This document shows, in pieces, positions 29,498-40,934 of a DNA stretch of 64,000 bases. The stretch's first letter is position 1. Each line of letters opens with the position of its first letter. Origin of the DNA: Apoda limacodes. Lineage: Eukaryota > Arthropoda > Insecta > Lepidoptera > Limacodidae. The notes beneath the pieces were generated by a model that was given only the letters and a program-made list of their open reading frames with translations, was not told where the DNA came from and did not search any database. The stretch is from positions 1,240,001-1,304,000 of the forward strand of contig OX291551.1 in the NCBI GenBank assembly GCA_946406115.1, in the 5' to 3' direction. The translations under genes and the position numbers were made by a program.

Positions 29498-29830
29498 ATT
29501 GTTCTAATTTAGAAATGTTTGGCAGGTGTAGGGGGGGCAGGGTAGACACTGGTTTATTGATCAGAGTGAGACAGGTTCAATTTTTTCTGGCGCTCGCCGG
29601 CCGCTGCCGTGGCACGCTCCGCTCGGCTTTGCGTGCTAATTCTCATATGCTCCGCTTGGCTTTGCGGGCAAGTTTTTATATTTCAAACAACTTGTTCTTA
29701 TTTAGAATTTTTTGGCAGGAATAGGGGGGGGGGCAGGGTAGACACCGGTTTATTGATCCGCTCGGCTTCGCGCCCTAATTTTCATGTGCTCCGCTTGGCT
29801 TCGGCTTCGTGCGCAAGTTTTTATGTTCCA
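29498..29830 (+). repeat. Two imperfect tandem copies of a ~165-bp unit
   Basis: The unit AACTTGTTCT/AATTGTTCTAATTTAGAA...TTTGGCAGG, then GTAGGGGGGGCAGGGTAGACACTGGTTTATTGATC, then CTCCGCTTGGCTT and GCAAGTTTTTAT, occurs at about 29498-29680 and 29688-29830. G-runs (29532-29538 and 29723-29733) differ in length. Open frames across it are repeat-driven. Confidence 0.65.
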
Positions 29831-31607
29831 AAGTGGGTTGCGGTGACTATACTAAATAAGTAGTTCTTAAAATTTTACTTAGATTTTCTTTTATCGATTA
29901 TTACTTTACAGAGTAAGTATTTAATTGTTGAATAATGGCAACATGTTGTGTTTTTCTCTCATGCGTTTTGTTTTTGTAGATATTTATTGCTGTGTAATGG
30001 ATGATTTTGTATGAAATGAATTGATTTATTTTCCGAAAAAACTAATGTCCTCCGAGAGTTTCTGAATTTCATCTTTATATCTAAAAGTGGTATTCTATCG
30101 ATAGAAATTTTTATTACGTAAAAATCTCACGTTCTTGGAAAGTAAAGAATTACCAAAAATATTAGCTTTTTGCACTTTTCTCCATATAAACTTTAACTGT
30201 GCCATTTATAGGTCCAAAAATTTAAAAACGGGTACAAAGTTTTTGCATTGAAAGTGGCTTAAGTGCCAAAAAGAGCTTATATGATAAAAATCATTAATCA
30301 AGCATCAGCAAATGTAATATCAGTTTCTGAAAATTTGTGAATTGTTTAACAATTTTCTCACTTATGCCATTTTGTATATGGTAAAAAAAACAAATATTGA
30401 AAGCGTCATAAGTGCCAAAAAGAACTTCATTTATTTATTTAGGTATTTCAATATTATACAAGCTGTTAAGCTCAATTACAAGAGAAAATTATTTATCAGA
30501 GAACATTATTGTAAAAATAAAAAAAGGTTCATTATATAAAATGTGGGTATTGACATTCTTAATAATTGATATTATCACTATCATTTTTATTATCATCACT
30601 GCTATCTCTTCTATTGTCTGTATAATTTTTTATTAATTTTTCATTTAGAAAGAAGAACGGCAGACTTCAACGTGTTTTGGGTACCACATAAAGACTTCGC
30701 ATTTGTCTAAGTAAATGTGTGTTTTTAATAGCTTGGTCTTTCCCGATTCGACTTTCGTGTTGTGAGGTCGTGTTCTAGAGCGTCAAGTGCTCTCATTGTG
30801 CTCTGTGCAGTGGTGACTCAGCTGGTGCGCATTCCTGTGTGGTGTTTTGCCTCAGCGCTGACTACCTCGTTTGGTCGCTTGGTTTATTCCCGCTATTCTT
30901 GGAAAACCGGCCTGAGTGTTGAGCGCTGCTCGGTTGTGTGTATTGGCTGGGAAATCGCTTCTCGGCCCGCTGTGAGTGTACTTTCGCGCTTTTCAACGCG
31001 CCCATAACGCGAAGTTTATCGAAGCGATACTGTGTGTTTTTGTGTGTGAGTGTGTGTTCTCGTAGTCGCGGAATTACTACGCATAGAATAAATTACTTAT
31101 AAGATGAATAAAATTTTTGCATGCCTCATATAGGCGGAATATGTGATTCCATCATATTAAAAAAACAACTGTAACACACCATGTTTCTGGCAAATAAACA
31201 TTTCATTTCATAGTGGTGTCCCTTTGCTTGGCTCTTTGACTGACGCTGGTTCACCCGGCCTGAGCCCGGCTTTGGGTGGATCGCTAGTGTAGTATTTCCG
31301 CCTCAGCGGTTCGCCACTCCGCGCATTCTCGCGTTTTAAGTATCGATTGCATTCTAGTTTGTAAGAAATCCAGTTCCAAGTGCTCAAGGGCTGGTGGATG
31401 AGATCGTATAGCTCTTTTCAGAGTTGCGGTATACCTAAACGTTTCTTATTCGTAAACGTCTCGTTGCTCGGGGGGAAACCTAACAGTTGCAACGTAACCC
31501 CGGCCGTAGGAGTAGGTGTTAGGTACACACCAAGCAATCCGTAGCACTGCGGGGCAATCGTGGGGAGTTACTAGGTACACACAATCTACACCTCGGCCAT
31601 TCCCGCG

Positions 31608-33127
31608 ATGGCCGAAGTACTCAAAGGCATGTCCCGGGACCAGATAGGGGAGATCATCAAAGCTTGTCTTCGTGATCACTCAGATCTGACCCAAGCCTGC
31701 TCTTCACAGGCTGTGGCTGCCCTCACAGCGTACGACAATTCCGTGCCCTCTCTATGTTCGCCGCCGCGTTCCCCTTCTCGCTCACGCACTCGTTCGCGCT
31801 CTCGCTCTCCCCGCACGCGCTCTCTCTGCCACGACCCCCGCTCTCGCGACCCGCGTCTCGCTCGCCGCGCTCTTCGAACCCCTGTGCCATCTCGTCCTCC
31901 CACTCCGATAGCTGATGTGACCCTTTCTCGGTCACTAGCTACCCCGTCCGAAGAAGACCGCCAAGTCCAAAAAGGCTTCGGCGGCATCCGCTCAGAAGTC
32001 TTCTCCCCCTCCCTCCGATTCTGAGGCAAAACGCCTCAACGCGCCTAGTGCTTCCCCGTCCCCGTCCACCTCGGCGGCCAGCCCTGAGCCAGCCGCCATG
32101 GACACAACCCCCGCCGCCACCTCTTCGCAGGCCGAATGTCCCACTTCAGAACGGAAGGATAAAACTCCGCTCCCTGGCCTGGCCAAACATCGCAAATGCG
32201 ATGAAGACCAAGCGTATTAATTATACACTCGCCCGCAATGATGCCGAGCGCGGCATCAAAGTGCAGGTCCTGACACCGACAGATTTCCGAAATCTGACGG
32301 CCTTTCTTACGGCGTTTCTTACGGCTCAGAAATACGAGTACCACACGTACTCGCTGGCCGAAGAACGCGTGCTCAGGGCAGTTATAAGGGGAGTCCCTAA
32401 GGAATTCTTTGAAAAAACTGTCCAGGACGACTAAATCGTCCAAGGCCTCCCTGTAAGCGAAGTACACAGGATGTACAATGGCTGTAACAAGTCAGAGTGC
32501 TACAACATGGTGCTCGTAGTGCTCGATCTGACTAAGTAGGCAAAGCCATCTTTAATATATAAGATGTGTGCATGTGCAGCATCGAGACTCCGCATAAGCG
32601 GTCGACCTCAGGGCAATGCCACCGCTGCCAGCTTTACGGTCACGCACAGCGCAACTGCAAACGCAGACCGCGCTGCGTGAAATGTCTTCGCGATCACGCC
32701 ACTCCGGACTGTAATCGCAACCGCGATAACGCATCCGACCCGGTCGCTTGCGTACTCTGTGGGAGCGAAGGCCACCCTGCGAATTACCGCGGGTGCCCCA
32801 AAGCTCCCAAACAGAACCCGCGTAAACCCAAAAAGGTTAAATCGCGCCCCCCGCCTACAGGCTCCGCTCGTGCCTGCTCCCCTCCCTGCTGTCAACGCCT
32901 GGAGCCGTCCTCCAGCGCTAATTGACGCAGCAAAGTCTAAAGAGACTGACAAACTTCTGTCTGCTCTCCCTGGGCCCGTCTCAGTCACGGGTATTCCCTA
33001 TCCCGCCCCCCTCATGTCCCGGGACCACCGAGTACGTACAAATCTCCAACCTCAATCAAATGCTCAGCTTCATGGCTAAGCATCGCGACTTCTTCGCCGC
33101 CCTCCGCAGGGTGGCCCCAAAACCTTA
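31608..33127 (+). pseudogene. LINE-E ORF1: gag-like zinc-knuckle protein, frameshifted
   Basis: RNA-binding ORF1 protein. ATG 31608 opens MAEVLKGMSRDQIGEIIKA, followed by an Arg/Ser-rich tract (SPSRSRTRSRSRSPRTRS, about 31765-31820). After a shift near 31960 a Ser/Pro/Ala-rich linker continues. The PRE_C2HC-like domain is at about 32230-32420 (YEYHTYSLAEERVLRAVIRGV). Zinc knuckles CHRCQLYGHAQRNC, CVKCLRDHATPDC and CVLCGSEGHPANYRGC lie at about 32617-32800. At least three frame changes and a TAG near 32536 break it. Confidence 0.7.
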
Positions 33128-33136
33128 AAAACCAAA

Positions 33137-35240
33137 ATGAATTGCACAACCGCGCGCGAAAAACCCCGGTCCGTCTCCATCGGCTATTTTAACGCCAACG
33201 GTCTTCGAAACCAAAGAGAGGAATTATCGCAATTCCTCTCGTCCCAAAAACCGGACGTCTTCCTCATCCAGGAAACGTTCCTAAAGCCCGCTGTCCGGAC
33301 CACTTCGATCGCGAACTATCGCACCGTCCGTAATGATAGAACTGCCTCCAATCTCGGAGGCACTCACATCTATAACAGGCGCTCCCTGCATTGCTCCCCT
33401 ATCGATCCTCCGCCACTAACGAATATAAAAGCATCCGTCTGCCGCTTAGCGATGACCGGCCATCAGCCGATCATCATTGCATCGGTATGTCTCTCTCCCT
33501 TAAAAGACTTGCTGGAGAGCGACCTTCAATCGCTCTTAAATTTAGGCGACGCCGTCATTGTTGCCGGCGACCTAAATTGCAAGCACCGTCGCTCGCACTC
33601 TTCAGTAACTTCACGGAGAGGCAGACTCCTCGACGATTTAGTTGACAGACTAAACTTTGACATCATCGCTCCCATGACGCCCACTTACTTTCCCCACAAT
33701 ACACGGAACAACCCTCGACATAGCACTTCTAAAGAATGTAAGGCTAAGCTTTCGCTCTATAGAGGTGCTTAACGAACTTGACTCGGACCACCGCCCTGTC
33801 CTCCTCCGATTAGGTTCCCCGACACCAAAACCGTGACGGACTGGAATAAATTCCTCGAAAATCCCAGCTCGCTACATCTAGATCGCGTTCCCAATATTAT
33901 CTCGTCCCCGTAAAGCCCCCGGTGCGAACGGTATCTCTAACGATATCCTAAAGCGCCTCACTCTTGCCCTTCTCTGCCTTCTAGTAGCGATTTTCAACGC
34001 TGCTATCGAAAATTGCACCTTTCCTTCTCAATGGAAAGATGCAATTGTTATAGGCATCCACAAGCCAGGCAAAGCTCGTACCGAGCCGTCCTCCTACCGC
34101 CCCATAAGTTTACTAAAGGCCCTTGGTAAACTCTACGAATGCCTCTTCCTCGCTCGCCTACGGAACGCTATAGTCTCCAGAGGCATTTTAGTAGACGAGC
34201 AGTTCGGCTTCCGTGCCAAACACTCATGCGTCCATCAAGTCCTCCGCATCACGGAACATATTCTCACTGGCTTCCAACCAGTATTAGGTAAGCCCCGCCA
34301 CACGGGCGCTGTCTTCTTCGATGTAGCGAAAGCTTTCGACAAAGTCTGACACAACGGTTTAATTTTTAAACTGTACAACTTTCAGTTGCCAGATCGTCTC
34401 GTGCTCATCATACGAGACTATTTGTCGAATCGTAGCTTTCGCTACAAAGTTGAAGGCACTCTCTCTTCCCCCCGTCCCATGGAAGCAGGAGTCCCGCAAG
34501 GGTCCGTGCTCGCCCCCATCTTGTACCTTCTGTACACCAACGACATCCCTAAAACGATAGGTACCCAACTAGCCCTCTTTGCGGACGATACCGCTATCTT
34601 TACCACCGATAGGCAAGTGAGTCGAATCACTGAGAGACTCCAACCCGCTATCACCGCCCTAGGCGCATGGTTTCGGAAATGGAGAATCGAGGTCAATCCC
34701 GACAAAAGCTCTGCCGTCCTCTTTACCGTAGGGTGCCCTCTGCGGCCATCTCCCCTCTCTCTCCGGTCGTGCCATTCCCTGGCAAAATAAGACCAAATAT
34801 CTCGGTGTGACCATGGATAGGCGTTTGAACTTCCACGATCACACCAAAATAGTTAGAGACCGAGCCGCTTTTGTCCTCGGTCGTCTTTATCCCATGATAG
34901 GCAAGTTCAGTAAGATGTCGCTTAGACAAGCTGAATCTTTACAAAACTTGCATCCGCCCCATACTAGCTTATGCTAGCGTAGTCTTTGCGCAATCGCGTA
35001 TCCAAGCGCAATCTCCATAAACTTCAGACCCTCCAAAACCGCTGTCTCAGAGCGGCCTCCGGAGCCTCCTGGTACGTCTGCAATGCGGACCTACTCAGAG
35101 ATTTCGAACTCCCCACGATTCCCCAATATTTCAAAGCTTTTTCGAGCGTACACAAAATCACCCGAACCGATTAATTATTGTGCAATCCGCAACGTACCAT
35201 ACCCCCGATCGACTTCAGCATGGTCGTAAAACTATAGTTA
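33137..35240 (+). pseudogene. LINE-E ORF2: endonuclease/reverse transcriptase, broken
   Basis: The endonuclease domain reads IGYFNANGLRNQREEL, FLIQETFLK and VIVAGDLNCKHRR (33137-33700). After a frameshift near 33700 the SDHRPVLL box follows. A deletion then joins it to the RT at PRKAPGANGISNDIL (33910 on), TEPSSYRPISLLKALGKLYE, DEQFGFRAKHS, FFDVAKAFDKV followed by a stop replacing Trp, GVPQGSVLAPILY and LALFADDTAIF (FADD, about 34580). More shifts follow near 34730 and 34920. It is not functional. Confidence 0.75.
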
Positions 35241-35450
35241 GGCGGCCTCGGCACGTACTAACGGCCCCAGATGACGATTATTTATTTATTATATATATAT
35301 TATATATGGTGTGCATATGTAAGATACTAGTTTATTGTATATTATGTGTGTAAGTTTATTTTAATTTCAACTTTCCTCTTTCGTCATCGCACCACCTACT
35401 TCTTTTGCACGCCTCATAAGCGGAGCGGTGAGGTGGTGCTCTACTCTCGA

Positions 35451-36169
35451 CATGTCAAAAAACCCAGTCTTTCGAAACTTAAATGACGTTTTTTAAAAAA
35501 AAAAATGTAATTTTCAGTACTCAGAGAGGCATAAGGGAGAAAATTGTCCTTGAACTTCTGTCATCAGCTCCCGGTCTATATAGCAACGTCTGTGATTAGA
35601 AATTAACAATTAAATAAATGCTATGTGTATATTGGGTTGGTTTTTATTATACGCAATGGCTCGCAAATTTAGAAATCGTGTGACACTGAGAGCAGCTGTA
35701 ATTTGACAAAAATGAGCAGAAATTAAATGGGTGCGCTAGTTTTTTTTTTACAAATGTACATTGTTTGCCGCAAAATACTTGTATGGCAACAATCTTGTAT
35801 GATTCCTATTTTATTAACTTTTAACTCTTTTTCTTAAAAGGTATGGGTTCTATTGCGAGTGTAAAGAATTCTTTTTTAAATATCGTAACACTCTAGGCAT
35901 CCGCCATTTTGTGCATCACAAGAATCGCCAATTATCGAGTAATTTGTCTCCCTTCTTCGCTTGCTATTAGTTGTACGAATATTTCCTCCGCTCTTACTGC
36001 CATTTTTGTTATTACTTGTTTGTTGTTAAGATTTTATTCTATCTTTCCTTGTTACTTTGTTTTGTTTGAGTGTCGTTGTTTCTTTTTTTTGTTTGTTGTT
36101 TTGTGTAAGGGGTGCAGTTATCTCTCCTAGGAAAAGGAGATGCTCCACTTCTCTGAGTATCACAGAGAA
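35451..36169. other. AT-rich stretch, no gene recognised
   Basis: Open frames at 35909-36130 and 36057-36251 encode hydrophobic low-complexity sequence without motifs. No repeat or inverted terminus stands out. Confidence 0.4.
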
Positions 36170-36597
36170 TACAAAGGTGCAAAATGTATTTAAATATGCT
36201 TTCAATGAAGAGGAAAACAAATTGGATATGCAGTTATGTAAAAAAACCTAACAAGCACCACTGTGCTCAGAAAAATGCAGATATTATGGGAATTGGAAAT
36301 GCCAGTGTTTTTAATGTTCTGAAAGATATCAAGGAGTATGTCACACCCACTCCACTGCAACGATCTGGTCCGAAGAGGACCAACTAGTATGGGCACAGGT
36401 AAAGGGGCATGTTTCAAAAAATAACAAAAGTTTTAAAATTGCAGAAATTAAACAATTGTTTAGTGACAGGCTGCAGTTGGTGACACAGCAACGGTGGTTG
36501 AGTTGTATTGATCATGTTATAAAATATGAGAACAGAATGATGCTACTCAATCACCTTATTGATGATGTTACAGAAAGTTTCATTATAAGTAACTGAC
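36170..36597 (+). pseudogene. Mariner/Tc1-type (DDE_3-like) transposase-related remnant
   Basis: The first part reads NADIMGIGNASVFNVLKDIKE and ends PLQRSGPKRTN, resembling a helix-turn-helix region before a basic linker. After a frame change the second part reads LVWAQVKGHVSKNNKSF, IAEIKQLFSDRLQLV, WLSCIDHVIKYENRM and DDVTESFIISN. I recognise this as the C-terminal end of a family of DDE_3-like, transposase-derived insect proteins. The catalytic middle is missing, so it looks like an internally deleted copy. The family call rests on remembered patterns only. Confidence 0.45.
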
Positions 36598-37687
36598 ACG
36601 GGTTCTGAAAGTGATTATTCAGAAATAAATAATGATTCGTTTCTTTAATTCGGTCTTTAATTATTTTTTCCATCTCTTCCGATTAAGACTTTCGGAAATA
36701 GTTATTGTAAAAGTTATTTTTATATAAAGTTGTTTCGATGCTTACGTGCGTTAAGGTTATTTATAGTTTCTCGTCAAAATAATTTGCTATAAACTATTAA
36801 AAAAAAGGAACACATACAAAAAAAATAAAATAAAAATAAACATAAAAAAAAATTATTTTGAAATTAAAAACATCAAGATTAAACTTAAATTTATTCTTGC
36901 ATGACTAAGTAGTACCTATCCACTTACTGAGACTCGATGTGGTTGTTACCTCCCTCTAAGGAACTGCAGATGACACTGTAGCTCTCACACTATTTTATGT
37001 CTTTTTTCACTATCACTTTCAAAGTCCATAAAAGTGAATTATAACACTCGCGACGCGTTAAAAAAAATAATTAAAGGTACCTGTATAGTTTAGGGAAAGA
37101 ATTATTATATTTGACTATATTTGACATATATAAATATTTTTTAAATTAAGGATTTTAACATAATACGAAGTCAACACGTCGAAACAGGAACCGGCGAACG
37201 CCAAAACCATCTTGTGCGCCTCTGATTTTAGACATAAAATAAGATCTAAGCGATTCATATACCAAAGATATATCTAGTTTTTATTTATTTATTATTTATT
37301 TATTTATTTATTCAAATCTTATGCTTACATTATATAACATACATAATATAATACCTAGTTGAGATTATATAAATATTTATAACTAGATATAGAATTTTTC
37401 ACCCTAACCGAACTTGTTTGGTCACACCAGCACTCCATATTATCAAACCCTTTCGGAAGTCAGAAGACAAGACTTCCCCATCAGAACCAGCTAGCAGCAC
37501 TAAAAAATTCTAGACAATCAAACCATCCCTCCATACTGGAAATAAGTCTAAGCGTCCAAATCTCTCATTTACTTTTCCTTACATACTAGTCTCAAATCAA
37601 CTTTCTTACAACCAATCAATCCTGCATGAATCTTAGTTTTAAGATTTATTTTAGGTAATCTATAATTTTTGGTTGTAGATTAAGTGT
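36598..37687. other. AT-rich DNA with a TTTA microsatellite, no gene
   Basis: A (TTTA)n-like run lies at about 37276-37312 and is followed by an antisense-looking LINE-tail-like segment. Nothing coding is recognised. Confidence 0.45.
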
Positions 37688-38893
37688 GTTCTAGAAATTA
37701 GGTTGCCTCGATATAATTAGACCTCCTCTTTTAAGTAGTCGACGATAAATAAACTACAGGTCCAAAAATACCAATAACCATTTCCAGAGTGTATCCTCAA
37801 TGTTTGATATGTGTTTATCTAGACTTAGTCCAGATATAGTATGCCGTGAATCTGTAGCGAAGTACCGTTAGCGAAGATCTGGTCTAGATCTCCCTTCCGA
37901 CTCAAACTCCATTGAACACACAGATTTTGGCGTGTGAAATTGATGTTGTGAAGTGTAGTTTTAATTTAGTACTTTAGCAATTTTCTAGGACAAATAAAAA
38001 TCTATCCGGATTGGAGAAAATGTCATTATCGCAGAGCTCATAAATGGCTTTTATAATACCTTTGTTGATGATTTAGATTCTTTTGTTTATTTGAAACTGA
38101 AAATAAATAGTTGTTTAGTACTTTAGCAATTTTCTAGGACAAATAAAAATCTATCCGGATTGGACAAAATGTCATCATCGCAGAACTCATAAATGGCTTT
38201 TATAATACCTTTGTCTTTGATTTAGATTCTTTCGTTTATTTGAAACTGAAAATAAATTGTCACCCCTCCGTAGTATAAAATTGAGTAGTAATTTAGATTT
38301 CTCGTAGTTTAGATATGTAGTTGTGGAACTCGTAGATTTTCAGTGACAATTTTAAATCAGTTCAAATTCAACTCTTACAAAGATAGTTGATGAAGACAAG
38401 GTAGAATCTTAAAGAAAAATAGGCTGAGCTGTAGATCAAATTGTTTGTGAGTTCTAGAAATGAGGTTGCCTCGATATAATTAGACCTCATCGTTTAAGTA
38501 GTCGATGCTAAATAAACTACAGGTCCAAAAATACCAACAACCATTTCCAGAATGTATCCTCAATGTTTGATATGTGTTTATCTAGACTTAGTCCAGATAT
38601 AGTATGCCGTGAATCTGTAGCGAAGGACCGTTAGCGAAGATCTGATCTAGATCTCCCTTCCGACTCAAACTCCATTGAACACACAATTTTTGGCGTGTAA
38701 ATTAGTGTTGTGAAGTGTAGTTTTAAGAAATTAAATGTAATAAAAAAAAAATAAAAAAAAAAAAAGTTTAATGTAATTTTCAGTGACAATTATAAATTTA
38801 ACTCCGATCAAAATTCTACTCTCATAGAGATAGTTGAAGACAAGGTATAATTAAAAAAAAATAGGCTGAGCTGTAAATTTAATTGTTTGTGTA
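37688..38893. repeat. Nested local repeat block (three different units, two copies each)
   Basis: Unit X (about 277 bp, starting GTTCTAGAAATTAGGTTGCC) occurs at 37688-37964 and 38451-38726. Unit Y (about 145 bp, starting TAGTACTTTAGCAATTTTC) is tandem at 37967-38110 and 38116-38262. Unit Z (about 115 bp, TTTTCAGTGACAATT to TTGTTTGTG) occurs at 38337-38450 and 38777-38893. The order is X-Y-Y-Z-X-Z. Copies are roughly 90-95% alike by eye. No coding sequence. Confidence 0.75.
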
Positions 38894-40784
38894 ACAACTC
38901 AGTCAAAATTGCTAAAAGTATTATTTAGCTTATTAAAATCTAGTTCATTTTTTGTAGGCTTTCAGTTACGTTAATTTTGAAAATAAAGTGTAACAATAAA
39001 TTTTTTTTAAAAACACACAAACCTCAAACATTTCACAAAATTCACACACTCTCCTTAACATAAAAGAAAATCGAGAAATATTGCCCTATCACCTTTGTTC
39101 TACAAAGTTTTCCCATAAAAATAAAACCCGGCTGAAAAAATAATAGCCAGACTTAGAAAGTCTGGGTTACCTAGTTCTCCTAACAATCTATAAGACAACA
39201 AAATTAAAGAAAAACAGCTAAATTCTTTCTTGTCTGAAGAATTAGACAAAGAAAGACGAAATCTTTGTGTTTCAGAAAATTATCCGGGAAAACGGGGATT
39301 TTAGAGCTCTTGTAAATCTAAATAAAAAAAAAATCTACCTCTGGAAAATAAATAAATAAATTAAACCCTTTTTGAATCTATGTAACTTACACAATTTGTT
39401 AAGTTTTCACTGTTTTAAAATAAAAAAAACAAATTAAGACACTTTTCAAGCCTTGACGGACAGGCTGATTTCTCAAATCGCTAAACGTGCAAGCTCTCCG
39501 ATAGCTCGACAATTTTCCGCATTATACTAGACGTCTAAACTCAACGATAGTCTGACAATCTCTGTCCCTGAAGTTCTCTTCTCAATCTTCCACAAAACCT
39601 TTGGAGTCAATCCCCACTGTAATTCCATGGAAAAATACTGAACATCTTACAAGTAAATTCTTTGTTTCCGAGTTCAATATTAAATTCTGGCTGCGATCTT
39701 TGTTTATATAAAAGCCCGCCAGAAAATCATGTCACCATGAAAACGTAAGCAAATGTAGTCCTTACAATCACAACATTACAATCCAACACATTTGAAACAG
39801 AAGACATATACGTGTGGTAATTCCAACGTTCTCAGTTTTACAGCCAGTATAAATTGGTCTATCCGTTGTTATACTCCTCACCCCCTTCTCTCCCCTAACT
39901 CGTCTACAAACAAAGGAAATATTTTGAGAACAATAAGGCTTTGTTTTAAGCTGCCGCCTAGCTTAATACACCCCTGTAGCCTTCTTTCCTCCGTTCCTTC
40001 AAATATATAAAATATTTACCACTGACATGGTCAACACCACCGCACAGAAAAACAACTCTATTGATATAAGGTTTGAATTTGTAGAAAAGACATAGCTATA
40101 ACATGGTAAATTCATTACTATGTGTGCGATGTGTGAGCGTAGCATATGATTCACACCATTGTGTCATATAAGCGTTATGCAAGTGTGAAATAGAACAGGA
40201 ACAAATCCCACTCGAGGGCACCAATCATAATATAAGTTCGTGTACACTTCGTACCTCTGGGAACAATGAGAAATAAACACTCCCGACACAAATTTTTTAA
40301 AACAAAGGGTACAATAAGAGTGCTGTCTGTTCAAATTACTGAGAAGTGTTTATTTTAATAAGTACAAAGTTTTGTACTTTGGATAAAATTGAAGTAAATA
40401 TTTTAAGTATATAGTACAACCATACACTCCTTTTGCGAAATAAACTCTGTAGCAGAAAAATCTGTTACATTATGTAATTTAGCATATTACCCATTGCATA
40501 GGTATGGGTATGAATAAATAAAAAAACCCAACTGCAAAAACATTAAGAACTAAAAAGGAATAAATAGGTGCACCTAAAACATACCAAATATTTAATTATA
40601 AGCAGATGATGACTCATTTTAAGCTAACTACTATAGTTTAATCAAATTGCGCTACTATTTGAAATTGCATTGAATGAGCCCGGCCTGTTTATAGTTCAAT
40701 ATTTATTTATTTACAGCCATACTTTAGATTTATTTACAGTTAATTTAATATTATTTTTTGTTACTATTATTTTGTTTATTTAAA
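38894..40784. other. AT-rich non-coding DNA
   Basis: I see no gene. A TATA-like GTTTATATAAAAGCCCGCC at about 39702-39720 could be a core promoter, but no credible ORF follows. The 39792-40010 frame lacks motifs. Confidence 0.4.
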
Positions 40785-40925
40785 CTGTGTGCCTTGTGGC
40801 AAAGGCCTCCTCTAACCTTTTCCAATGCTCTCTTACTTTAGCTAGTCTAGTCCAGGTTTTTCCTGCTACTGCAGCAAATCTCGTCAGCCCACCTTTTTAG
40901 CTGTCGTCCCCTCCTTATTTTTCCT
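40785..40925 (-). pseudogene. LINE C-terminal fragment (RTE-like), antisense
   Basis: On the minus strand RRGRQLKRWADEI is followed, after a frameshift, by AVAGKTWTRLAKVREHWKRL and EEAFATRHTV then a stop. This is the usual C-terminus of an RTE-like LINE protein. Only about 45 codons remain. Confidence 0.65.
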
Positions 40926-40934
40926 TCTATAGGG

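Larger units (their letters stand above)
30740..35450 (+). mobile_element. LINE-E: decayed Jockey-type two-ORF retrotransposon
   Basis: It has a GC-richer 5' region (about 30740-31607), ORF1 remnants with zinc knuckles (31608-33127), ORF2 remnants (33137-35240) and a 3' end with CACCACCTACTTC, CACGCCTCATAAGCGG and GGTGAGGTGG (about 35390-35440). The order and motifs fit a Jockey-clade LINE different from LINE-A, B and C. Frameshifts, stops and an internal deletion make it inactive. It lies inside the putative host intron. Boundaries are approximate. Confidence 0.75.

Noticed and set aside
31676..32029. An Arg/Glu-rich minus-strand frame of 117 codons
   Set aside because: Antisense shadow of the Arg/Ser-rich LINE-E ORF1; low complexity and no motif.
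35628..35760. Possible mariner terminus (TTGGGTTGGTTTTT)
   Set aside because: No matching inverted end, TA duplication or transposase was found nearby.
39702..39720. TATA-like core promoter TTTATATAAAAGCC
   Set aside because: AT-rich DNA makes such matches common, and no credible coding sequence or repeat boundary follows.
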